DNA of 64,000 nt from Bradyrhizobium sp. B124 (GCF_038967635.1 NZ_CP152413.1:8002001-8066000); one strand, 5' to 3'. Counted from the stretch's first letter, positions 9,016 through 18,179 are shown. A program made the numbers and translations. Notes: generated by a model from the letters alone, not told the origin.

Positions 9016-11253
9016 TCATGGGTGTAGGGCACACGTAGGCGTTCTCGCTCTGCGATAATCAAGATCGGCTTGCATCCTCGTCTGGACATGTTCGCGGGTA
9101 GAGACATAGTCCGGGTCCCCGCCGATCTCGGCGGCAACCGTGGCGTGGTTAAGCGACAGATCCAGCCAGCCCTCATTGAAATACTCGATCGCCAGATTGT
9201 TGTGCGCGAGCGCGTGCCGCGGATTGATTCCAAGGGCGCCAAGATAGTGCGTAATGGCCTCGCTACCCTTGCCAAGTTCGGAATAGGCGAGGCCGAGATT
9301 GCTTCGCAAATCGGCGTTGCTGAAATTGATCTCGGAGGCCAGGAGGTAGGATTGTAGAGCGGCTTGCGCCTTGTTTTGCCTCATCAGGATGTTGCCCCGC
9401 TCGAAGTAGGAGCGCCATTCGTTCGGCTTGATTGTAAGGGCCCTGTCGAGATCACTCAGCGCGCCAGCCGCGTCCCCCGTTCTGGCGCGCAGTGTTGCCC
9501 TGTTGAGATGGGCTTCGTAATAGGGCGGGCATAGCTCTATTGCGCGGGCATATGCCCTTAGAGCCTCGGCTTCACGGCCGGGCACCTTTGAAAGCAAATT
9601 TCCCAGGTCGTTTTGATATTCACCATAATAGGGATCGCAAGCGATGGCCTCCCTCAATTGCCTTTCGGCGCGACCCAGATCATGGACGAGTTCATAGACC
9701 TGGCTGGTATTATAGATGAGGATCGATTGGTGAAGCCTGAAACGCTTCTCGCCATAGATCTCCAGCATCTTCCCATGTCCTTCTGCGCAAAGGGTGAGGG
9801 CTTCGTCATACTTCTCCTGTTTGGCCTTGATGTAAGCATAAGCGTTCTCTGCAAAGACCTTGATGTAATGATACTTCTCGTGATCCTTGAAATCGCGTTC
9901 AATGGTCTGGAGGTTACGTACGGCATACTCTTCGGCCACGGTCAGGTTGACCGGCTGCTGATAGCGCCCGTAAGTCATCGATTGGGCATAAAGAACGGTC
10001 GGTGTGTATTGGCTCTTGGGGAATGTCTTGTAGAATTGATCGAGATAGGGAACCGACACCCGGCCACATCCGAGGGAATACAGCACAAATGCCGCGCTGA
10101 TGAATGCCGCGTTCACCGGAGCATCTCCCGACCCATAGGCGCGGAGAGCAGGATCAGCAAAAATCTCGCCGAAATAGCTAAACCATAGATCATACAGCCC
10201 TATGCTCTGCAGAATCTCACTCGGTTCTGCGAGCAATTCCAGCCGTTTGCATTTGTCCCGCACAGAGAGCGCATGAAGCATGACGAGCGGCGCCTCGCCG
10301 GCGAGATAGCGATCCGTGCAGCTGCGATGGTGCTGCTCGTGCAGATGATCCGCAGTCGCGTGCTCGAAAATTGCATAGTTGCGCTGCGCGATCAGATCAG
10401 GGATCGTGCAGTTGGACTCGATGTATGATTCAAGGAGGCCACGCCGCTCACCGCCGGTGAGGCTCGCCAAATAGAGGTCCACAATCGCTAACGGGTCGAG
10501 ATAGCCAATGACGGGCAATCCCGCCGCCTCACATTTATTCAAAGCCTCCGCGACCAGCGGATTGCCGCCACTCGCCTCATAGATCTGTCGCCGCTTCTCC
10601 GGAGCGAGATCCCGACTGAGGATCGGCGCTATCTCCTCCTGACTATATCTGCCGAAATGCAATTCGCTCGCATCGGGAAAATAGAGGCGCTGTTCATAAT
10701 CGATGAGGATAAATCGAAACAGGCTCGTGCGGCCTTGCAGCCTGACGAAAAGCTTGATCAGATTCTTGGTCGAATTGGACAGGGCGGCGGCCCGATCGAT
10801 GACGATGATCCGGCTTTCATTGCGTTCTCGGGCACATTGGATCAGAAATTCCGCTAGTCCGACCAACAGTTTGTTTTGGTATTCGTGATGATAAAACCGC
10901 GTGCGCTCCTCCTTGCTCGAAGTGTTGGTCAGATCCTTCGGGATGGTAAAGCCGTCGCTGTGCAGAAGAGGAAACAGCCGCTTTAAGGATTGCTGTGCCG
11001 CTTCGACCAATTGTGGCCTGTGGTCAGTGGCCCAGCTCAACTCGGCGTCGATGACATCTTGTAAACCCGCGAGATAGCCGCCGGTCCGCCAGTCGCCATC
11101 TGCGGTTGATATGAGTGGAGCGGGCCTCTTCAGTGCCGATTTGATCGTCGGCACCGGCGCCATGCCGGGTTCCGTCTTCAAGATCGTGATCGGGCTGACG
11201 TCGACAGAGGTCGAGATGGCCGGCGCAATGCGCAGCTGGATCAGATCAACCAT
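9016..11253 (-). CDS. Large STAND-ATPase-like protein with C-terminal TPR repeats
   Basis: A 745-residue soluble protein. Residues about 60-260 resemble the ATPase part of STAND/regulator proteins: a Walker-B-like RIIVIDRAAALS, then FRFILIDYEQRLYF, and a GGNPLVAEAL motif as in the arginine-finger/sensor end. I see no Walker A (GxxxxGKT), so ATP use is doubtful. Residues about 480-720 hold at least five TPR units (EYQNDLGNLL, YEAHLNRATLRARTGDAAGA, WRSYFERGNI, ADLRSNLGLAYSELGKGSEA, HALAHNNLAIEYFNEGW), a protein-protein interaction surface. The start at 11253 has an excellent AGGAGGG site; a longer frame start at 11298 lacks one. It follows a 22-codon peptide gene and precedes an exporter, suggesting a scaffold or sensor in a peptide system. 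Confidence 0.75.
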   Translation of the reverse strand: MVDLIQLRIAPAISTSVDVSPITILKTEPGMAPVPTIKSALKRPAPLISTADGDWRTGGYLAGLQDVIDAELSWATDHRPQLVEAAQQSLKRLFPLLHSDGFTIPKDLTNTSSKEERTRFYHHEYQNKLLVGLAEFLIQCARERNESRIIVIDRAAALSNSTKNLIKLFVRLQGRTSLFRFILIDYEQRLYFPDASELHFGRYSQEEIAPILSRDLAPEKRRQIYEASGGNPLVAEALNKCEAAGLPVIGYLDPLAIVDLYLASLTGGERRGLLESYIESNCTIPDLIAQRNYAIFEHATADHLHEQHHRSCTDRYLAGEAPLVMLHALSVRDKCKRLELLAEPSEILQSIGLYDLWFSYFGEIFADPALRAYGSGDAPVNAAFISAAFVLYSLGCGRVSVPYLDQFYKTFPKSQYTPTVLYAQSMTYGRYQQPVNLTVAEEYAVRNLQTIERDFKDHEKYHYIKVFAENAYAYIKAKQEKYDEALTLCAEGHGKMLEIYGEKRFRLHQSILIYNTSQVYELVHDLGRAERQLREAIACDPYYGEYQNDLGNLLSKVPGREAEALRAYARAIELCPPYYEAHLNRATLRARTGDAAGALSDLDRALTIKPNEWRSYFERGNILMRQNKAQAALQSYLLASEINFSNADLRSNLGLAYSELGKGSEAITHYLGALGINPRHALAHNNLAIEYFNEGWLDLSLNHATVAAEIGGDPDYVSTREHVQTRMQADLDYRRARTPTCALHP

Positions 11254-11362
11254 GGACCCTCCTGGAGCCATCACAAATGAGGGTGGTCGAAGGACCACTC
11301 TCCGATGCTCATCGCTGTGCCTGTCTCAAGGCAGGTTTATTCAAGGCGTGCCGCCGAGGGGC

Positions 11363-11431
11363 CTAGACCGTACCTTTGTACGGAGTGGTCGTGCGGATGG
11401 TCGTCCTGATCTCAGCAATCTTCTTTTTCAT
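11363..11431 (-). CDS. 22-residue peptide gene upstream of the TPR gene
   Basis: A very short frame begins MKKKIAEIRTTI and ends TPYKGTV before TAG. An AAGGAAGGAG ribosome-binding site, stronger than that of most genes in the window, lies 7 bases before the ATG. A gap of 109 bases holding a GTGGTC-CTTC-GACCAC hairpin leads to the TPR gene. A basic start followed by a Thr-rich core would fit a ribosomally made, exported peptide. The Thr/Ile-rich run also recalls attenuator leader peptides such as thrL, although no amino-acid biosynthesis gene follows. Expression is inferred only from the ribosome site and position. Confidence 0.5.
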   Translation of the reverse strand: MKKKIAEIRTTIRTTTPYKGTV

Positions 11432-12645
11432 CGCGGTCTCCTTCCTTTGGGCACGAGTAACCGGCGAACGCGCGGTCAGTCATGCGGCGCTGAGGATAGA
11501 GAATTGCCGCCATGATCCGGAGCGAAAATTCTTCACCGTAGCGGCTAAAAAAATTCGCTGCGCCTTTGGTGATGCGCCACTCTCACCGGGGTCGCGCTGC
11601 ATGCCATCTACAACGCGGCGATCTTGCAATGCCGGTGGGTGCAGCCGATTGGATGCGCCCCTCGCTGAGTTGAGGGTCGCAAGCCCTGTTCTGGGCAAGC
11701 GGATTGTCAACTGGGCCGGCGGCTTGTCGCGTCCGCTCTTGTCGTCGTGCTCGGACTTTCGACTGTCGTCGGCTCGTTCTGGTCACAGCGTGCACCGGCC
11801 GCGCCATGTTGCCATTTCGCGGACGACCTCGAACGCGGATTGAACGCCAGCTCCATCCGCTCGCTCCGACCCTCGCCGATTCCGTGCAGGTCGCGCTGCA
11901 GCCCGGACAGGTCTAGTCATCGACGTCGACCATAACCTCGGTCCCGGCTGACGTGCCGGCTGCTCCAGGGTTGGCGACGCTCGCGTGCGCGGGCCACCTG
12001 GACTTCCGAAGTCTCATCCTGGCCGGGTTCCATACAGGCTGCGACCTGTCGAATGTCAGTGAGGTGCAGCGGCATCTGCTCCCTGTGAAGCGTTTGGGCC
12101 GCCGGCCCAACCGATGCCGCCGCAGCTCCTTTACAATCTGATGCCGCCGTCAACACATGACGAGGTTCGCCACATGCAGCGGAGTTCTCTTTCTAGATCG
12201 CTGAAGCGGATATTTCTGCGAGCCACGGATGCCGTTCCCGCGTTCTCGCGGACAGCTTCGGTCCAAAACCATGATGTTCGCGCGCTTTATGAGAAAGTTG
12301 TTGAGGCTAGCTCGACCAGCAGCTCACGGCGTTTGAAGTCTTTGCGGCGGCGCCTGATCTTCATGACAGCGCTCATTCGGTCATGGCGAAAGATGCGCCC
12401 AGATTTCAAGACGGCTGATCCGCTGAGTGCGCTCATGACAGATGTGTCCAACCAGCGACAATTGCGCAACCGCAGCGGGTCAATGCTTGCTGATGTGGGT
12501 TTCGTCCTGGATCAACAGTCGACCAGCATTCTGTGCCGTCGAGATGAGCTTTGGTCCGAGCATTGGAGTTGCGCTCGCCTTGTCCATGCCGTTGATCAAG
12601 ATCCGGTCTTCACTTACGCGAGCCGAGCCGCGCCATAACAACAGT
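11432..12645. other. About 1.2 kb without a recognisable gene
   Basis: Overlapping frames on both strands, up to 174 codons (12114-12638 plus), none with a family motif. The stretch just right of 11431 must hold the promoter of the peptide-TPR operon. The rest looks like decayed coding sequence. Confidence 0.4.
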
Positions 12646-12670
12646 GTCGGCGCCAAACGTTGGCGCCGAC
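12646..12670 (-). terminator. Hairpin downstream of the outer-membrane protein gene
   Basis: A perfect 11-base stem (GTCGGCGCCAA / TTGGCGCCGAC) around a three-base loop lies 67 bases past the stop of the minus-strand barrel gene. It is followed in that direction by a moderately T-rich tract. It is a likely transcription terminator, strong in stem and weak in T-run. Confidence 0.65.
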
Positions 12671-12737
12671 GTTGATTGTCACAAGCCGGCTTCAAGATGC
12701 CGTCGAAGAGGCTGGAGCCTGGCTGCGGCGAGCCCTT

Positions 12738-14432
12738 TCAATTGAACTTGTAGGAGGCCTGAATGAATGTTCCCCAGCGCTCCATGCTGTACTTCGCAAG
12801 TGCGGTCGGTTCACCGACGCAGCCGCTGCTGCTGCACAAAGAGTCGCTCCGCCTATTGGTCCACATCGCCCAGTAGCGGCCACCGACGCCGACGCTGAAG
12901 TTCCTGGTGATGAAGTAGGACAAGACGCCTTCAACCTGGACGCCTCGGCCTCCATTGCCCCGTTGTTCATCAAAGGTCGTCTGGTTGCGCATGAGATGAT
13001 TGTCACGCCCCTTGAAATCGGTCCAGGGCAGGTAAGCGACGTCAGCGCTCAAACGCCAACGCTCGGTGAGCATGGTTTCGGAGCTTAGGCCGACACGAGG
13101 TGCATTCCACTGAGTATTCTGGCTGCCACCGACCGTGTCGTCATTCGGCGCCAGGCATGAATGATTCATCGGGTCAACTATCTCTAAACACCCCCTCGAG
13201 TCGGAGCTCTGTTCGTAGTAGGTCCAGCCGATAAATCCCCCGACCTTGTAGTTGGCGGCGTGCAGGAAATCGTAACCGGCATCGGCCGTGTAGTACGTGA
13301 ACCTCCCGTTTGCCTGGCCTGACTTCGTGTTGAGATAGGGCGGGATGCCCCAATCTTCATTGTTGTGGTTTCCTTTGTCGAAGCGACCGATCCCAACGTT
13401 GCTCTTCAGGAACACTCCCCACGGGCTGTCGAGACGACCAAATAGCTCCCCGGAAAGTCCGTCAAGTCCGTCATAAGTGAGCTTCGATACAAGCTTGCTG
13501 GGGTCTTGAGGCCAGCCATAGGGCACTGCGCTGCGGTCCCATTGGAACCTTCCCCGGCTGAGCCAGAGCCGTGAGCCGCCTTCGAACGACCAACCGGCCG
13601 TGTAAGCAATCGGCGGCACGCCGGCGGGTGCTTTCGCGTACAGCGGTGTATCAGGCCATTGCACCGCCCACGGGTCGGCGCCAAAATGGTAGTTCAACCC
13701 GACCTTTGCGATGTGATAGTTGCTGGAGAGGCTGGTTGTGTTCGCCGGAAGAATTGCGAACGGCGGATCTTGCACCGTCGGAGGCGTTGCGACACTCGGC
13801 CCGCCGAAATGCAGATAGTCATACTCAGCTTTGACCGACCATGCAGGCGTAAGCGCTTGCTCGACGCCCAGCCCGATGATGCCACCGAGGCGACCATAGT
13901 CGAAATGGGTTTTCTCCTGTGGCCAGCCGCCTTCGTAATTGTTGACGACGTCGCCCCGATTGTTTTGCCAGGCCACGCCTCCCTTGAGATAAGCCAGCGT
14001 GCGGCCGAGCGCGCCAAACGCGTAACCAACGCGACCGGTCCCGGTGGCAAAGACGTTGGGACCCGCCTTGCAGTTTGCGCTCACGATAAAGCCGGAGGCG
14101 GCGAGGCAAGTGTTTGTGCCGTCGGAGACGGCGCCGCTGGCATCGAGTTCGACACCAAACACCCAGCCGTTGTTCTGCCAGTTGTAGCCAATCTGGCCAC
14201 CTGCGAGGAACACTGGGGTATCGACGACACCACCATAGATTGACGGACCGTAGGGATTGCTGAAGGAGGTGCGGCCGTGCCCACCGCCGACGTGCCCGCC
14301 AATATAGCCTCCCGACCAATTCCACACAGCCGGCGGCAGTTTCACTTCTGGCTGAAGATCCGCCGCCTTGGCTGCACCGCTTGCGACGAGTGCAATTGTT
14401 GTGGCGCCCCACAAAAGAACTCTCGATCGCAT
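12738..14432 (-). CDS. Outer-membrane beta-barrel protein, apparently two barrels in one chain
   Basis: About 564 residues from the ATG at 14432, which opens a clean signal peptide (MRSRVLLWGATTIALVASGA, cut after AKA). Residues to about 260 match the Omp25/Omp31 type (WSGGYIGGHVGGG, GGQIGYNWQNNGWVFGVE, ending GLNYHFG). The second half (WSFEGGSRLWLSRGRFQWD, GRLDSPWGVFLKSNVGIG, final QASYKFN) looks like a second, omptin/opacity-like barrel ending in an aromatic residue. The usual length of a single such protein is 200-300 residues, so this is a tandem fusion. A start at 14462 adds ten residues before the signal. The likely role is surface structure or adhesion; protease activity is unproven. 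Confidence 0.8.
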   Translation of the reverse strand: MRSRVLLWGATTIALVASGAAKAADLQPEVKLPPAVWNWSGGYIGGHVGGGHGRTSFSNPYGPSIYGGVVDTPVFLAGGQIGYNWQNNGWVFGVELDASGAVSDGTNTCLAASGFIVSANCKAGPNVFATGTGRVGYAFGALGRTLAYLKGGVAWQNNRGDVVNNYEGGWPQEKTHFDYGRLGGIIGLGVEQALTPAWSVKAEYDYLHFGGPSVATPPTVQDPPFAILPANTTSLSSNYHIAKVGLNYHFGADPWAVQWPDTPLYAKAPAGVPPIAYTAGWSFEGGSRLWLSRGRFQWDRSAVPYGWPQDPSKLVSKLTYDGLDGLSGELFGRLDSPWGVFLKSNVGIGRFDKGNHNNEDWGIPPYLNTKSGQANGRFTYYTADAGYDFLHAANYKVGGFIGWTYYEQSSDSRGCLEIVDPMNHSCLAPNDDTVGGSQNTQWNAPRVGLSSETMLTERWRLSADVAYLPWTDFKGRDNHLMRNQTTFDEQRGNGGRGVQVEGVLSYFITRNFSVGVGGRYWAMWTNRRSDSLCSSSGCVGEPTALAKYSMERWGTFIQASYKFN

Positions 14433-14915
14433 CAAAAATTTGCCTGCACGTTCCCGGTCCACAACCCGGCTCCTTGAGTGATCGCCGCACGGCGGACCGT
14501 TCGGGCAAACCAGACACTAACGACAGCGCGCGCTGAGTTCGCCTCGAAGATCACCGCACTGCGATTGGTGATGATGCTTCAGCGAAGCAAGCCGCGTGCC
14601 GACGGAATTCGCGTCTTCTGCAGGCATTTCGCAAGAGAGTGTAGCGTCGACTTGCTGACAGTGGTCTCAAGTCTGACAATCGAAACGTGCGATAAGTTCG
14701 CCGTCGCGCGGTAAATGTGCGAGACACGATTTGATGCGCGGCATTCCTGTTCGTGCGGGGCCCGCGACGGATCTTTCGGCTTTGTCGATGTGATTTCAAC
14801 ATAGAACATCCTTGTCGCCGCGGCCGCGGCGGTCCGTGGCAATGAGCTGATCGCCCTGCAAAGCTCAGCGCGTTCGAATTATTCGGGTGAGCGCGAGCGT
14901 AGGAGCCCGCGCGGC
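14433..14915. other. Region between the outer-membrane protein gene and the IS3 element
   Basis: It should contain the promoter of the minus-strand outer-membrane gene. No separate gene is supported. The IS3 left end interrupts it at 14916. Confidence 0.4.
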
Positions 14916-14985
14916 TGAAATGGACCCGGTTTTGGGACCAGAGGCTAAGTTGGAAAAGGGCCGCTCCGTTTGATAGACGGAGGGA

Positions 14986-15277
14986 ATGATGACGAAGAAG
15001 ACACGACGGAAGATCGACGCGGCGTCGAAGGCAAAGATCGTGCTGGAAGCGGTGCCGAGCAGGCGACGGTGGCCGATCTGGCCCAGCGCTATGAGGCTCC
15101 CCCGAACCAGATCCATGCCTGGAAGAAGCAGCAGCTGGACCAGGCGGCCGGGCTTTTGACGCGGGTGTCGGGCGCGAGAGCGAGGAAACGCGCGAACGCG
15201 AGATCGAGAAGCTGCACGCCAAGATTGGACAACTGACAGTCGAGTGCGATTTTTTAGCGTGGAGGTCCGGAAGATGA
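14986..15277 (+). pseudogene. IS3 orfA, frameshifted
   Basis: It starts well (GGAGGGA site, MMTKKTRRKIDAASKAKIV). It must then shift frame near 15050 to continue as EQATVADLAQRYEAPPNQIH, and again near 15155 to reach the normal end KLHAKIGQLTVECDFLA. With two frameshifts the helix-turn-helix protein that binds the IS ends is not made. Confidence 0.8.
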
Positions 15278-16164
15278 GCACGCCGGACCGTCGAGGAATG
15301 CTCGATCGCGCCGACCAGGCCCTGTCGATCCGCCGGCAGTGCATGTTGCTTGGCATCGCCCGTTCCGGGGTCTACCGGCCGCCACAGCCGGCCAACGACA
15401 ACGACCTTGCCCTGATGCAGCGGATCGACAAGCTGTTCCCCGCCTGGTCATTCCTCGGCTCGCGGCGAATGACCGCGATGCTGAAGGCTGAGGGGCTTCA
15501 GGTTAATCGCAAGTGCGTGCAGCGGTTGATGCGCAAGATGGGCATCGCGGCGCTGGGACCGAAGCCGAACACGACAAAGCCGGCGCCGGGGCACAAGATC
15601 TATCCCTATCTGCTGCGCAACATGACGATCGACCAGCCGAAACAGGTGTGGGCGGCCGACATCACGTATCTGCCCATCGGGCGCGGCTTTCTCTATCTCG
15701 TCGCCATCATCGACTGGGCGAGCCGTGCGGTTCTGGCGTGGCGGTTGTCGAATACGATGGACGTCTCGTTCTGCGTGGCGGCTCTGGAAGAGGCGCTGGC
15801 GACGTACGGCACGCCGGAGATTTTCAACACCGACCAGGGCAGCCAATTCACTAGCGTGGCCTTCACCGGCGCGCTGGCGGCCGCAGGGATCAAGATCTCC
15901 ATGGATGGCCGCGGTCGTTGGCCCTCATGCTTGAGCGACCGCCACAGCCGCTCGATGAAGAACGGCGAGGCCAAGGCAGGGATCGCGAGCTGGATCGCCT
16001 TCTACAACGATCGTCGCCATCATCAGTCCCTCGGTTATCGCACGCCGATAGCGGTCTGGCGCGAACGGATGCAGGCCGCGAAGGCTGTCGACATGGTGGA
16101 CAACGCTGACGCGTTGACCACATGCCCACAGCAACTGCAGCAGACAGAAGCTCTGGCTGCGTGA
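15274..16164 (+). pseudogene. IS3 orfB transposase with internal micro-inversion
   Basis: The open frame has the first two DDE acidic residues of an IS3 integrase core (VWAADITYLPIG and TDQGSQF) and the usual HHQSLGYRTP end. The third-acidic-residue segment, expected as FIERLWRSLKHE, is missing. Its coding sequence sits at 15922-15963 on the opposite strand, with further codons deleted beside it. The frame stays open, but the catalytic glutamate is lost, so the protein should be dead. Confidence 0.85.
15922..15963 (-). other. 42-base inverted segment encoding the transposase catalytic Glu region
   Basis: Read on the minus strand, these bases give FFIERLWRSLKHEG, the conserved third-acidic-residue motif of IS3-type transposases, while the surrounding gene reads on the plus strand. 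This identifies a small inversion, accompanied by loss of about a dozen codons, inside orfB. Confidence 0.85.
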
Positions 16165-16356
16165 TAAAAAGGGATTAGGAGCGATCGTTTCCAACTAACA
16201 AGCCGGTTCAACCGGTCCCGCTCCGCGGGTCCATTTCATCGTCCAGAACACTTCCCAGCTCAGTACACACTTTGTTTTGGGACAATTTCTAAGCCCATGA
16301 TGCTACTCCACACAACAGAATCTGGTGTGGCAGTCGGGCTGGCCAATTTGGCTCGC

Positions 16357-16380
16357 TCGTCAGCTTGTCGACAGCTAATC
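16357..16380 (+). promoter_or_regulatory. tts box (TtsI-binding promoter element)
   Basis: The sequence TCGTCAGCTTGTCGACAGCT followed by AATC fits the rhizobial tts-box pattern (TCGTCAG-TT-TCG--AGCT) at every conserved position I remember. It lies 71 bases before the likely ATG of the next gene. TtsI, switched on by flavonoids through NodD, would activate type III secretion substrates from this box. Confidence 0.85.
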
Positions 16381-16450
16381 CTAATAGAGCGAGAGCCAGA
16401 GCGTGACCCTATCTGCTCAGGATTACGAACCGACTCAAACCGAGAGGGAC

Positions 16451-17644
16451 ATGGACCCATTTAACAGCATCAACCCATTCGATCGGGATTTCGCCGCTTA
16501 CAACGCCGCGGTGCCACAACCGCAACAGCAGCAAGCGGAGTTTGAGCCGTACTTGGACGAAGTGCCGCAGCTTGATACCACTGCCGACGCAGGCGTCGCT
16601 GTTTCTCCAGATCGCTACTACTCTCATCTGTTTGACGAAGACCGTAGACTCACCGAGGCACTGGAACTTGGGGCAACCGCGCGCGATCACCAGGCACCGG
16701 ATCCCGGAGAAGCCGTTCGTCACTTCGACTGGAGCAACGGCTACCAGCCGGCTGCGAACGAACTGAGCGGGAGCACTCCCTCTTCAAGTCACGAGGTCCT
16801 CATGGGTGAGGATTACACCGGGGAGTTGAGGCCTGCGAAGAGGCAAAGAACACTAAGCCATACGGAAGGGGATGCCATTGGGCGCCAGCTGAGCGAGTCC
16901 GGCAATTCAGTCGCTCCCGTGCTGATGGAACACGCCGGCGCACCGTCGCCTTTCGCCCCGGTGGTCGGTTCGCCGTTGGTCCTTCCTGCGGAAGGCTACG
17001 ATCAGGCTCTGCTGTGGGCGATGATGGAAGACGCCGGCCCATCGCCGTCTCGCGAGCCAACTGCGCGCCATAACCAAGCGCTGGATTTAGAATCGGTCGT
17101 TCGTCCCTTCAATTTCCGGCAGGGCGACCAGCACGCGTCCGCTGCGCTTGACCCTAGCAACGTCCCGCCGAGCCAGGACAGCCGATCCAACAGTTTTATC
17201 GTTCACAATGACCGCTACACGGCGCTGTTCGTGCCCGCTGCGGCGATGAGGCGAAGCACCCCACTCAATCCGCCAGGCGCTGCCATTCCTCTCCGATCTC
17301 GACCGGAAAACGTTCCGCAGCCCGGCGCGCAGCGAGCGAATCGAGCCTCACTAGCGCTGCTTGGACGGTCGATGGAGCAAGCCGCTCCGGCGTCCGCCAT
17401 TGCTGAGACGACGCCCCCCGCGGCCCGCGATATTTATGCTGCAACATTCGCCGTTCCCGAGGGCTTTTCGCACGGCACCCAACCCGCCCCGTACACTATG
17501 ATCTCGAAGCTCGGCCGCTGGGGCCTCTTGCCGGACGCGGCGCAGCCGATAAAGCGCTACGACATTCACGGCGAGCTCTACACCGCGCTCGCAGGGCCGG
17601 GAGGACCCAATGACATTCGGCTCATCCATCACCCCGGAGCGTAG
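16451..17644 (+). CDS. Candidate type III effector, TtsI-controlled, unrecognised family
   Basis: A 397-residue hydrophilic protein rich in Pro, Ala, Ser and Gln, with no signal peptide or membrane helix, as expected of a type III substrate. I chose the ATG at 16451 (GAGAGGG site; product MDPFNSINPFD) because the other tts-box gene in this window also starts MDPYNS. A GTG at 16403 would add 16 residues. A basic cluster PAKRQR near residue 130 could be a nuclear localisation signal. The C-terminus (YTMISKLGRWGLLPDAAQPI, later GGPNDIRLIHH) is the most structured part. No enzymatic motif was found. Confidence 0.75.
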   Translation: MDPFNSINPFDRDFAAYNAAVPQPQQQQAEFEPYLDEVPQLDTTADAGVAVSPDRYYSHLFDEDRRLTEALELGATARDHQAPDPGEAVRHFDWSNGYQPAANELSGSTPSSSHEVLMGEDYTGELRPAKRQRTLSHTEGDAIGRQLSESGNSVAPVLMEHAGAPSPFAPVVGSPLVLPAEGYDQALLWAMMEDAGPSPSREPTARHNQALDLESVVRPFNFRQGDQHASAALDPSNVPPSQDSRSNSFIVHNDRYTALFVPAAAMRRSTPLNPPGAAIPLRSRPENVPQPGAQRANRASLALLGRSMEQAAPASAIAETTPPAARDIYAATFAVPEGFSHGTQPAPYTMISKLGRWGLLPDAAQPIKRYDIHGELYTALAGPGGPNDIRLIHHPGA

Positions 17645-17679
17645 ACACCGAGGGACACTCCCCGACGCTAGGAGCGTCC

Positions 17680-17840
17680 AGATAGCTCTGGTACTTGGCG
17701 AGGTTGTGGGCGGTACAGATGGGCGCCCACGCGGGTTTCACTTTGCCATGAGGCGAAGCAGGAATTGCCTGAACCTGCGCGCCTGCTTGATCTGTCCGAA
17801 GATCGGCGCGACGATTTGCTTCCTGAGCCGATAGCGGCTT
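17680..17840 (-). pseudogene. IS1182-type transposase C-terminal relic
   Basis: The minus strand reads RKQIVAPIFGQIKQARRFRQ then FLLRLMAK and, after a frameshift, WAPICTAHNLAK. This matches the closing motif of IS1182-family transposases (VFGQIKQARGFRQFLLRG, WALICTAHNLLKL). No other part of the element remains. Confidence 0.7.
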
Positions 17841-17851
17841 CGCCACCTGAG

Positions 17852-17965
17852 CGCCTGCATGAGGAGATCACCGCCGACTACAACGACATAATTGCCGAGG
17901 CGACTCGCGAGAAGATCGAGGCGCGGCGCAAGGCCTGCGCGCGCGATAACGCGGCGCCGGCCTAA
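17852..17965 (+). pseudogene. Possible IS256-type transposase fragment
   Basis: The plus strand reads LHEEITADYNDIIAEATREK, then IEARRKAC. This recalls the ADYNDMI...IEKRRKAF segment of mutator/IS256 transposases. The piece is only about 35 codons long and ends at a stop. Confidence 0.4.
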
Positions 17966-18179
17966 GTCTACTCAAACCCCAAAACGAATGTCTGCCGCAG
18001 CATCAGTCGCCCGCGAAGATTTCGGAAGCGATTGATACGTCGCGATGATTTAACCTGAGCAAGTATTCGATTTTGCAAGAAAGCCGGGGGTGGGTGTCGG
18101 TTTTCTTGCGTTTTGGGATACCGGATTTTGGTGGATCGTGATTCCTTTGACGGCAAGATTCGCTGTTGGAGAACGGGCC

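Larger units (their letters stand above)
14916..16238 (+). mobile_element. IS3-family (IS407-like) insertion sequence, inactive
   Basis: A 1.3-kb element is bounded by inverted repeats that begin TGAAATGGACCC on the left (14916) and read GGGTCCATTTCA on the right (ending 16238). It holds an orfA with two frameshifts and an orfB with an internal inversion, so it cannot transpose on its own. No clear target-site duplication is visible in the flanking bases, which suggests an old insertion or later rearrangement. Confidence 0.85.
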
